From Blumeriella jaapii (lineage: Eukaryota > Ascomycota > Leotiomycetes > Helotiales > Drepanopezizaceae), in contig VWND01000001.1 of NCBI GenBank assembly GCA_009599575.1, forward strand, positions 1,860,001-1,924,000: 64,000 bases of DNA. The letters run 5' to 3'. Shown here piece after piece: positions 43,950-54,680 of this stretch. The position numbers were made by a program, and so were the translations under genes. Every line of letters starts with the position of its first letter. Position 1 is the stretch's first letter. Below the pieces are notes generated by a model. That model saw only the letters and a list, made by a program, of their open reading frames with translations, made no database searches and had not been told where the DNA came from.

Positions 43950-44806
43950 GTTTCGTGCGCGCGTTCGACAAGATCCGCGGCCACCGTGGACGTGCTGCTG
44001 GGCAAGCCGGAGGCTGGGTACAGAAGGCAGCATGTCGAGCAAATCTTCGAGCGTCCATGGTGTAGTGTCTTCTGCAAGCGAGGCTGTCGTCGCCATCCGC
44101 CTCGCCCTGACGTCAAAACGCTGGACACTTCCCGCTTGGCCTCGATACCAATTGCGAAGCCGAGGGACACGAGAGCAGGGCGGAACTCGCTGTCGTGACC
44201 GGACCTGTCCAGACCTGTCCAAGACAACGAGGCTGATGAGAGAGCGTCGACTTTGCATCTTGGGGTCACGAGCTCCGCCCTCTCGAGAGCTCACGACGAG
44301 GCCGGCAGGTGCGAAAACCAACAGTCCTTGGGCGGAAAAGTCCGACCCGGCTCTGGGCTGGGCGTCCTCTGACAATTCGGTCCTTGCCGGGCAAGCAAGC
44401 AATGTCCACGCCTCACTCGCTGTCTTCGCGTCCGTTGTTGACTGAGGCGTGGATCCCAGCGTCAAGTAAGTACGAGGTTCTCTTCACAGCCGCACCATGA
44501 TGTGGTCTGCATGCGCCATGACAGGGCGCGAGACGCTTCCTCCCTCCATGCAGCAGCGCTGTGTCCAAAACACCGAGAGGCGTACAGCACTTACTGCCCT
44601 GGCAATGTACATCTTCTCTGGCCTGGAGAAACAACCACCGTACTTCTCCGGATCGCCTGCACCGACCACAACAGCGGCCCTCTAGGCCTCGGAGGTGTGT
44701 AGGTGCGAAGTGCATTCAATCTGGAGGCTCGAAGGCGATCAAATTTCTTTTCTCGTAAAAATTCGAGCCTTTTCAATTCGGGGATTGAAGAGTGTCGTTT
44801 TCATGT

Positions 44807-44839
44807 GTGTTGTGTTGTGTTGTGTTGTGTTGTGTTGTA
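44807..44839. repeat. TGTGT pentanucleotide repeat
   Basis: About six copies of the unit gtgtt. Confidence 0.88.
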
Positions 44840-45931
44840 TCGCAAGCGAACGTTCCCATCTGTCGAGATTGACGACGGATCGGAAAGACATGGAGGAGAA
44901 AGAGAGAGAAAGATGCCCGCTCGTATTGGAGTTGAACGACAGGCTTCCCTTCCCTTCGTGTTCATCGGGATGGAGCGAGGATGATAGCGGAGAGACCTTT
45001 CGCGTCTTTTGGGGGGGGGGGGTGTTAGAGAGAAGTGGAAGAGAGGAGTGGAAGAGAGGAGTAGAAGCGAGAAATAAACGCGAGAAATACAAGCGAGAAC
45101 TGGCCGAAAGAACCAAGATGGACTTCACGCCCATTTCAGGAGAATAGAAAAAAAGAGGGAGCGCGAAAAGAGCCTTCTTATCCAACTCTCGTGGTCGAGA
45201 GAGAGAAGAAACCTCTCCTTCATTCCTTCCTTCCTTCCTTCCTAAGTGTTCGTCAAACGCAGAAGAGCCAACCAAAAGACAAACCTTTTTCTCTCCCTAT
45301 CTTGCTTGCTTCCTCACGCACCGCCTACAACAACAGCCCCGTTCCAGAGGGGCAGCGGTCCGCCCCTCCCCAAAACTTTTTTGGGCGCAGACGTGAGTGA
45401 GGGTGAGCAGCATACACACAGATAGACCTCGGGAAAAGTATAGAGAGGGGTGAGTGAAGAGAAAGGGGATGATGACGATGATGATGATATTATTATTGAA
45501 CGTCTAGAGGGGGCAGTGAAACTGCGCTACATACCTCAAGCCTCCCTCCCGCAGGGCATTGGAGACGTGCTAAGCTGGGGATTTTTACATGCTGTACTGT
45601 ACAAGAGAACCTCGAGATAGCTGTTGGTTAGTTATGTTAAAAGAAACGTGTGACAAACGGTCCGCTAGTTGAGCCCTTCCCCTACAGGCGGCATGGTTCT
45701 CTATTGAGTTCGTGAAGCCACCTTCGATAACTCAGATAATCAACGCTGTTGAAGCTGAGCGTGTTTTTGGGGCCATACAGAAGAGATAGAGGAGAGGCCT
45801 TGGAGAGGACTGTAGGCTGGAAAGGAGTAGAGCTGGATCGTGTTTCCTTTCGTTCACCTTGTGGAGACATCTTTGAAAAAACTATCGTTAAGGATTCAGG
45901 TTTGTGTCTGTAGGGATACCCCGGTATGTGT

Positions 45932-45963
45932 CACGTGGGCTCAGGTGATATCACTGTCACGTG
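45932..45963. promoter_or_regulatory. Pair of CACGTG boxes
   Basis: CACGTG at 45932-45937 and 45958-45963, each in the context TCACGTGG. They lie in the long divergent gap, about 2 kb from the F-box start and 3 kb from the CRH start. Confidence 0.25.
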
Positions 45964-48951
45964 GTGACGTGATGCATCAGCGTGCGCACCACTACCCCCT
46001 TTCTTGCACCCGCACACCTCGTACAGTAGAAAGCATATAGGTTTCACACCAACGATTTAAGACCGGTCTTTACTGAATCACCAACCCGTGATACAAACAG
46101 CATTTCTCTCTCTCTGTATACTTGTATATATCAAGTAGAGAGATTCAAGAAGAAAAGGGCGTGTGAAAAAACCCGCTGGGAGGTGGCAAGCACGTGCTTT
46201 GCTCGTACTGTACTGAATATAATACCCAGGATCACTCCGAGTGCATACAGCATGCGTTTGCAAGCTCTTCAGACAACTTTACAACCAAACATGTACAGTA
46301 CCTACAATACGAGTGCATCGCAATGTAGCATTTTGGCCCGTCTTCCTCCCTCTTATCGTACTGCACAACCGACGAAAACCAAGCATCACTCCATGACCCA
46401 AGCTTTCTTTCTTCAGACCTCCTTTCTCTCCGTCTGTCTGTCCTGCGTCTTCAGAGCAGCGAGGGAAGAAAGAAAAAATAGGTACCTACTTACCTCCTTA
46501 CCTACCTGATGTACCTACTGTACACCAGGTCCTACCTTAGGAAGGACCCGGAAATTTGCTCCACGTTTTTCACAACACTCTTCTTCCTCCTACCCTTTTC
46601 TGGCAGCTGGGTCGATCTTCTCGGGAGGTGCAAGGCCATCACGCGGGGGGGAGAAGGATTGTTCTTAATTTTTCTTCGGTACGGGGTACGATAAGATTAA
46701 GAAAAGTTTTTACGGGGAAAAGCAACATCGAAAAAGAAGACCGGGTGGGGGTGGGGGTGAGGGTGAGGGTGGTTATTTAGACTTCGTCAGGCCTACTTTA
46801 TTTAAAGTGGAAAGTCTGTTTGGGTTATATTCTGTGTGAACGTGTAGGTTATGCATACCGATATCGACCGATAGGTAGGTATCGACAGATGCCCCGTCCC
46901 CTGTATCTCGTGCACGGAGGATGCATACACGTCGCATCATCGTCGTCGTCGTCTCTGATTCTGCAGGTACGGCGGTACTGTACTGTAGGTAAGATTCAGC
47001 ATCTCCTCCATCCGGCAGCACTCGGCTCACCGACACTTCGCCCGCTCACATCTCCCCCAAGCCTCAGACAACACCTGGCAACGCCTGGTGTTGCCGACGC
47101 CTAACCATCTTCCGTCTTTTCTCCTCCTGTGATTCGGCCTCTGTCTCCCCCCTTTTCTCCCTCATCAGGGGGGAGGGGGGAGGCAGGGTAATATCGCGCG
47201 GATGAACTGCACATCCACGTTCTATTCTTTGGCCTCCTGTACGGTGCTATAGATGTGCCCCCTTTCTCTCTTCATCGGTCATTCAGTCATGCCCCATTCC
47301 GACATTCGGCAGAAATTATCTATCAAAAGTTCGGGAATCGCGGACGAACTATTTGAGAGGCGAACCCACAACCGGGAATCGTTTTTCTTCTTCTTCTATT
47401 AATGGGGCTGGATGTGAGTGAGCGAGGAAACCTCTTCTTGACGGACTAAGCGGCGGCTATCTGAGGCTGTGTCAAATAGATAGTCCTGTCATGTACTGTA
47501 CTGTATGTATGTACCGTACAAACCGCTCGGCGCGAGGCCATCCACCAAGCGAGCGAGCTAGCAAGCGGGAGGAGATGGATGAAACAAAGATGCATGTGTG
47601 TAGTAGTAGTAGTATTGATTTACAATTGATGCATGTGTGTATGTACTGTGATGCATACATTTGTTCGTTCGGGAAGGGCAGGAATGTACAGAGGGGAGGA
47701 AGAGGAATGCGAAGCAGGGAAGGACCACAAGCAATATTGAGACAGATGTGATGGTTGTGGCGATGGGGATGGGCATTGCTCACGTGTTGGCGATGATGGC
47801 ATCGGTTCGGTTCGTCGGGTTTTCAGCCACTTTATGTGAGATCGGGAAACCCCGGTCGTAGTGGCCCAGTGGACATAAATATCAATCGGCTGGGGCTAAC
47901 GTGGAGCATCTTCTCGTATTGGGCCGTGTGGTGATGGTCCTGTACATACGGTACGCTAGTGGCCAGCAGCCACTGTCGGAAGAGGCTGACAGTCACTAAG
48001 TCGTAGTCGATCCTGAAAATGTCCGATCAGGGTCCTTGCAGCTCCCCTTTTTCCACGGGTGCAACTGAATGCCCGGTCAACGGTGTTTCACCAGGGGCGT
48101 CAACACCGGTGCAGTAGGGAACAGAAAAACAAAGGGAAGGGAAGAGAAGAAAAGCGAAGAAAAGCGAAGAAAAGCGCAATGAAGAGCAATGAAATGAACT
48201 GAAATGAACTCAAGCGATAAAAAATAACAGGAAATAGCAGAAAATAACATCCAACCCATTAAAGGGGGATAAAGTAGCTATCTAAACCACCCCAGCTAAA
48301 CTAAGCTCGATCGACCCCGGGGACGGCGAGCGCATCTGCATTGGAAAGTCTTGGCTTAGTCAGCTCCGCCAATCCGCATCGGGCTGGCCTCGCCTGTCAG
48401 TCAGTACATGCTGTATACAGTACATACACTACTTACAGTACGTAGGTACAGTACTGATACTACTTACAGTCCTTACGACTATTTTACCGCCAATGTGCAT
48501 CTTCCCATCCATGATGGCGCCCCATCGTCCTTTCCGTCCCCAAGGCCCCAATTCCCCAGGTCCGATGGTGCCGCTTCTATTCTAAGACACCCCCTCGCCT
48601 CCCCCCTCGCCCTCCCCGCCGTCCGACGTTCCTTTCTTGATATATCTGGCACCGCACCCCCAGAATTCCCATCCCCCTTCCTTACACTCTACACTTCACT
48701 TCTTCAGGTACGAGTGCCGTAATTTCTTGCTCGACTTTCGTTCTTGTCCTTCTCACCCACCTTCGTTTCGAGTACAACCGCCCGCCTCTTTGTGTTCGTC
48801 GACGCGTCCTCCTCGGTCTCAGTCCTGGACCCAAACTATCGTGCGGTGTACCCAGAGACCGTCCCTCTTTAAAAAAAGAGAAGCTCTGCTCACCCCGCCG
48901 TGACACGCCTGCGCGCCACAGAGAGACCCCCCCCCCAAAACACCCAAGGCC

Positions 48952-50181
48952 ATGCGTTCCACTACCGTCCTGTCCGCGGCCGCCGCCCTGGCTGGCCTCA
49001 CCATGGTCGTCAACGGCCAGACCTTCAGCCACTGTAACCCCGTCAAGGGCGAGCGTACGTGTCCCCCAGCCCGGAGCTTCGAGAAGCGCCTGTGCTAACG
49101 TACATCTGCAGAGTGCAAGCCCAACCCGGGCCTGGGAAAGACTATTACGACCGACTGGACCAAGTCCAGTGACGACTGGAAGAAGTATGACGGCACCTCC
49201 CTCGACTACGGTTCCAAGGGCGCCGAGTTTACTATCAAGAAGGAGGGACAGGCCCCCACGATCGGGACCGAGAAGTACATCTTCTTCGGCAAGGTCTCCG
49301 TCACCATGCGAGCTTCCCCCGGCGCGGGAATCGTCAGCAGCTTCATCCTGGAGTCCGATGCCCTGGATGAGATTGACTGGGAGTGGCTGGGCTCGGATCC
49401 TGCCAACGCCCAGAGCAACTTCTTCGGCAAGGGTAACACGACCACCTACGACCGTGCTGCGTACCACAAGCTCGAGAAGAACCCGATCGAGGAATTCATC
49501 ACCTACACCATCGACTGGACCAAGGAGTCGATCAAGTGGTACATCGAGGATAAACTGGTCCGCACGGTGCCCTTCGACGACCCCTTGGCCCTCGGCGGCG
49601 CCAACTACCCCCAAACTCCCATGCGCGTCAAGATGGGCTCGTGGATCGGATGTCTGAATGAAGCCGCCAAGAGCGATCCGAAAACCAAGGGGACATGCGA
49701 CTGGGCTGGTGGATCGGCCGACTTTAGCAAGGGCCCCTTCACCATGTACGTTAAGAGCACCACCATCCAGGACTACAGCTGCGGAGGGGATTACAGCTAC
49801 ACGGATGCGACCGGAAGCTACCAAAGCATCAAGACGGACTGCGATGCTAAGGGAGGTTACGCCCCCTCCAAGCCCGCACCCTCGGCCAATGGCACGACCC
49901 ATCACCACAACATCAAGGGTTCAGGAGTCATGATCAAGGCCGGAAGCGGCTCCAACAGCAAGCCTCCCGCTCCCGCTCCCTCGGTCTCGCATTACCCCAC
50001 TGGGAATGCCACGAGCACCCCTACGTCGACCTCGTACCCATCAGCCACCCCCACCAAGCCGAGCAGCGGCTCCACCGTCACCTCCAACGCCGGCAACGCC
50101 CTGAAGCCCACGCACAAGCAGGGCATCCTCGAGCTGGGCGTCGCGGCTCTTGGCCTGGGCCTCGCATTCTTGACCATGTAG
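48952..50181 (+). CDS. GPI-anchored GH16 cell-wall transglycosylase (Crh family)
   Basis: Two exons, 48952-49054 and 49112-50181, encode 390 residues. The signal peptide is MRSTTVLSAAAALAGLTMVV-NGQ. The GH16 domain spans about residues 40-240 and carries the catalytic E-x-D-x-E as DALDEIDWEWLGSD, with the expected GTDWTKESIKWYIEDKLVRT-type strands around it (here ITYTIDWTKESIKWYIEDKL). A Ser/Thr/Pro-rich tail follows. The C-terminus is hydrophobic (ILELGVAALGLGLAFLTM) after small residues, a GPI-attachment signal. Crh1/Crh2/Utr2-type enzymes link chitin to beta-1,6- and beta-1,3-glucan in the fungal wall. The lack of an N-terminal chitin-binding module favours a Crh1/CrfA-like member over Utr2. 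Orthology to a single yeast gene cannot be fixed here. Confidence 0.94.
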
Positions 50182-52545
50182 GGGAAGACGCGTGGTTTTC
50201 ATTCAGGAGGGGGGAGTTGAGCGCGGCATCGGAGCGAGGCGTTCGTGGCAACCACGAAGTTCTGGCTTCGCTCTGTACCCTTGGTTTTTTGTCCTTCTTC
50301 TTTTCGATACACCTGGCGAGAAAACTGGAGATACCCCTCGCTTCGGCGGGGATTGCATTTTGGAGGCTTGCTTGCTTTGTTCGTTTGCGTGTACAGTACT
50401 GGAGGCGCGAGCCCGCGAGGAGGTGTGGTGGGCGATGAAAAGACTTGCATTGCGCTGGGGTTGCTCCGTTGCCTGCCGACGGGCGTTCTAGTGTGTATAA
50501 TAGTTTAATAGATAAAGCTCCGACTCGAACACGAGAATTTTTTTGTATTTTTTCGTTTTCGCTTTCTCCTTGGCCCTTTCCACGGTCCATGATCCGTGGG
50601 GTCTGGCTGATCGTATAGTATGTATGTAGGGTACAGTGCAGTGCAGTGCAGCAGAAAAGAGTAAGTATATATGTAAATAAGTAAGTATGTATGTAAGTAT
50701 GTATGTAAGTAAATAAGTAGGTAGTTGGGCTGGGCTGGCTGGTTAGCTTTGGGGGAGGTGGGGGGGGGGCCAGGGTAAAATGTGATAGTCAGAGGTACTG
50801 TACAGTACATACTTTTACAAACAAGATGTAGTGGGTACTGTACTATGAGAACTAATCCATGGCTGCTGGGTGGGTGGACGGAGAGGAGAGTAATTGCAGA
50901 GAATGAGGTGGAATGTGAAAAACACAGACTTATCTATGTGTTTGTTATCTTACAAAACGGTGGGTTTCTTAGATGTGAATTAAGCTTACCTTTGCATCCT
51001 TACTTGGTACTCAGTTCGTAAAGTCAATAGGTACTTTACTTGGTTGGTGGAGTCAAGATTCGGGATGAGCCGAAGCGGGAGCGGAAGCGGAAGCGGAAGA
51101 ACCTGCCTGATCTGGCTCAGTGTGTGTGTGTGGCACGTGCGTGACGACGCGTTGACATCTTGCTACTCCAATTGGGCCGACCAAGTAACTGGCAGCGCAC
51201 GACAGTCCCATATGACGCCCGGAAGGCGATGGGTATATACAACTTACTCCCTCTGGATTTAAGCCGTGCGTCTGGGGAAAGAGGAACGGTTCGAGTGTGG
51301 AACGCAGAGATCGCACCGGAGAAGAAGATGGGGAATCGCATCGTGAGATGCTGTCGATGCAAGAGTTAGCTCGTTGCCGGGTGCTACATGCCTGCCTGCC
51401 CGCCTACCGACGTAGGTGGTTCGTTCGGCCGCCGTGTTGATGCGGCTTGGACCCGGGACGCGTCTATGGGACACGAATGTAGGCAGAGGGAGAGAGAGGG
51501 AGGTCTGGTAAGGTGTTGGGACGGCCTTGATATGACTCGAGGCGTAGAAGTCTTGGGGGGGGTTGATGTGATGCTCGTGCTCGTGCTCGAGACAGAGGGG
51601 AGAGGAAGAAAGAAAGAAAGGAGGAAAGAAGGAGAGAAAGACAAGACTCGAAAGTTCGAGAGAAGATGCGCATGTATGCGTAACTCCCTCCGTCTCTGCT
51701 CACGCTCCCCATGACACGTCGACATGGCAACTGGTGCTGATGAGATTCGATGGTTTTCCCATCCAGCTGACGGTGTACTGTATAGACCGAGGATAAGAGG
51801 GAGAAGGAGAGGGAGAGGGAGAAGCAGGAGGAGAAGCAGAAGGAGAAGCAGAAGGAGAAGCAGAAGGAGAAGCAGAAGGAGAAGCAGAAGCAGAAGGACA
51901 ATGATGATGACGAAGAAGAAGAAGGACAAGAAGAAGAAGGACAAGAAGAAGAAGGACAATGATGATAACGACGATGATGACGATGATTGAAAAAATAGAA
52001 ACAGAAACAGAAGCAGAACCAAGTCCTAAACCACCCAAGTACTCGCCAGCCAATGTCCCATCGTCACGTCGGTCCTGCTCGTGTAGGTGCGTGGACGATG
52101 GAGATGGAGACGGCAGTCGCGCCCCGGGGCAAGGGCCTGCCTGACTGACTTCCCCGTTGGGCAAATGTCTGCTCCATTCACTCACTCGCCTTGCCGCACC
52201 ATCTCGCTTCGCTTCATCTCGCACATCCTGCCGCATTTCTGCAATTCCCACCGCATCACTTCTCTCTCGTCCTTCTTTTCACTCCCCACCCCCCATCTCT
52301 TCACCTCCATCGTCGTCTTCACCGACGTCCCTCCTCGCCAATACACCCGTACGTCGATGTCCCCCTCCGCTGTCAATCCCGATGGACCTTCAGGTCAAGA
52401 CTGACCCGACCGACAGAGCTTCGAGCCAGCTTCGCAGACACCCCCCCCCCCCAAACTCACCACCTGCTCTCGCGTTCTTCCACACCCACCCACACCCACA
52501 CCCGCACCCGCACTCAGCGAAGCGCACATCATCGTCGCCGACAAC
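50182..52545. other. Intergenic region with microsatellites
   Basis: No supported gene. The first part is probably the CRH 3' UTR. GTGCA and GTATGTAA repeats occur at 50635-50720, GTACTGTACAGTAC at 50796-50812, GGAAGC at 51075-51100, and a long purine tract at 51788-51985. Confidence 0.5.
51788..51985 (+). repeat. Purine-only minisatellite (GAGAAGCAGAAG)n
   Basis: About five copies of the 12-mer gagaagcagaag from about 51831, flanked by gggaga repeats and by AAGAAGAAGGAC (15-bp period) after 51910. The tract is nearly all purine on one strand, so it can form triplex DNA. Confidence 0.88.
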
Positions 52546-54680
52546 ATGGTCCGAACCAGAGCCGCCTACGCGGCAGAGGCGACCATGCGAGCATCGGAGC
52601 AGCACGACCCCAAACCCCACGCAGAACCCGATCCGCCATCCCCAAGGGCGCCCACTTCAAGAGAGCCATCGTCTCCCCAAGAATCGCCCGCCAGAAGAAC
52701 CCCAACTCCGACTCCGAAGAGGATACCGGTGACGAGTTTAACATGTACGACGAGGTGACAACCCCAAGCAAGTTGTTCTCGGGGCCCCTGGGACCAAGAG
52801 TCAACCACGACACCGGTGCCGCCAAACTGTTCCAGGACTTGCCGACTGAGGTGTGTATTCTCGTGTTGCCTCGTGGTCGTCGTCCCTCTTGCCCTCTACG
52901 ACACTTTCACTTCAGCTTTCTCGTTAGCTTGACGGCTTTCAAAGACCCAATGCCATACCTCGTCACTTGACGCAGATGCTCTCTCTTCATCTTCTTTCGC
53001 TCCACAGCCCACCATGGCTTCTTGCAGTTCCGAGACTTAACGTGCTGACCTTGGTGCAGATTCATCAGAAAATCGCCCTCTACCTCCCCGAAGACAGTGA
53101 TATCGCGCATTACAGCCTCATCTGCAAAAGTACTGCGGTGACCGTCACCTTCAGCGTCTGGGCCAAGCGCTTTCATCAAAACTTCGACAGTGTCGCAGAC
53201 TTGACACCGGGGCTTTTGACGTGGAAGTACGCCCACAGAAGAAACGCTTGTCGAAGATGGGTCGCCTTTGATCTGAAGGGACTGGGTATTCGACTTACCA
53301 AGAATACCATCGCAGTCCAAGAGTTCAACCAGGAGAATGTGATGATTGTCATCAAAGGCCTGTTTCTTGGTGAGTCATAAAAAGCTCTGTCGTCTGGGGG
53401 GAAGTTACTTACGTCGCCAATAGAGTCGAACGCCTCTATGGGTCTCGACGATCAAGGCAACACCGTTGTCCAGGGTCACAACCTTTCATACCTCGCCGAC
53501 TTGCTCACCGGCCGAAATGGAATCTCCTACTTGGATATAGTTGACTCTATCTTCAACACCAGCTTCGATCAAACGGGTGACGAAACCCACGGCATTAAAA
53601 AAATCGTGACTGCTGCCAAAGAGGACACATTGATCTACGTCCTTCAACTATGTCTGACGCCACTGTCTCTGCACCATAAGTATTGCAACCGGAAAGTCAA
53701 TCATTTCGATATCTCGCAATTTTACGCGTACTCGGGGGCTCGGACCCAGCCGGTGTGCAGTGGCCCCTTCCTGCAGCACGTCAACGTCCGATGGGTCCTC
53801 CATGTGGTCAATTTCTTCAAATTCCACTTGAAGTGTGATGGAGAGGGCCTGCTTGCACATGAGTACAAGGAGCTTGGAGTCAATCAGATCCCCCAATTCT
53901 GGACTGGTAAGATCAAGGCAGGAATCCAACCACTGGGCCGCCACTGGAAGGGTGTTTACAGTGAGTGCTCCTCTTCACCAACTTTCACATCTACTGACTG
54001 AGCTCAGCGTACCTGGACAGCGCTTCTCTGGCACGTCTGAGAGTGTGGGAGGGACAGAATAGTGATATCCACCCAGACGCTCTAGATGGGAACGAGGCAT
54101 TCCAAGTCAGTGCCTTCGCCATCTCCCACATTTGAATATGCTAATGTGACCTTAGGACATTGACATGTTCTTTGACAACCCCCAGAACTCGAGCTTTGCT
54201 TGGCGTGAAGAATGGGAGGATATACTTTTAAGCAACCCCTTCGAAGACCATCGACAAATTCTATTCGCCAAGACGAGGAGATATCCCCTCGGCAAACCGC
54301 CCGGTGTTCGACAATTCTGGGGTAGCTGCAGAGGCTCGAAGAGAGGTCACTTCTTCGGTCGGGTCCATCCCTTGACACTCCAGCAAGGAATTCACGGCTT
54401 TCAGCGTATCACCTTCGTAAAGTTCTACACTCAAGTAGATCACGACGGCGAAGATGTCTATGATCCACTCCAGACCTGGGCATATGAAGGCGTTGTCCTC
54501 CCAGGCGGTCGAATTATTGTTGGTCGTTGGTGGGCCGCTGGAGGCAATCCGCAAAGCAACAGCACCATGGCTGGCCCTTTCATGTGGTGGAATATCGACA
54601 GCAGTGACTCAGAGACAATTGAGGAGCAAGAGGCGTTGCAATTTCTGGAATCGTTCCAGGATATCATGGAAATTGTCTGA
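52546..54680 (+). CDS. F-box domain protein (one frame break)
   Basis: Five exons, 52546-52850, 53060-53369, 53424-53960, 54008-54105 and 54156-54680. Total length is 1775 nt, one short of a whole number of codons. The missing base falls at a three-A run (52612-52614): one more A joins MVRTRAAYAAEATMRASEQH to TPRRTRSAIPKGAHFKRAIV, giving about 591 residues. An acidic segment (SDSEEDTGDEFN) precedes the F-box, which spans the first intron: LFQDLPTEIHQKIALYLPED then SDIAHYSLICKSTA. The remaining 450 residues have no domain I recognise; they include a Trp-rich end (FMWWNIDSSDSETIEEQEAL). As an F-box protein it should act as a substrate receptor of an SCF ubiquitin ligase. The 209-nt first intron is long for this locus. 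Confidence 0.82.

Larger units (their letters stand above)
43950..48951. other. 5-kb divergent intergenic region
   Basis: Lies between the starts of the F-box gene (-) and the CRH gene (+). I find no gene I can support. Features are a TGTGT repeat (44807-44839), a G12 run (45011-45022), pyrimidine/purine-rich stretches (45200-45330), two CACGTG boxes (45932, 45958), and GTAC/TACC palindromes near 45590, 46205, 46290, 46480-46545, 46865, 46960-46990, 47490-47520 and 48400-48475. Confidence 0.5.

Noticed and set aside
42988..44445. A 485-codon plus-strand open frame
   Set aside because: It is the shadow of the GC-rich F-box gene on the minus strand and includes poly-Gly from the G16 tract.
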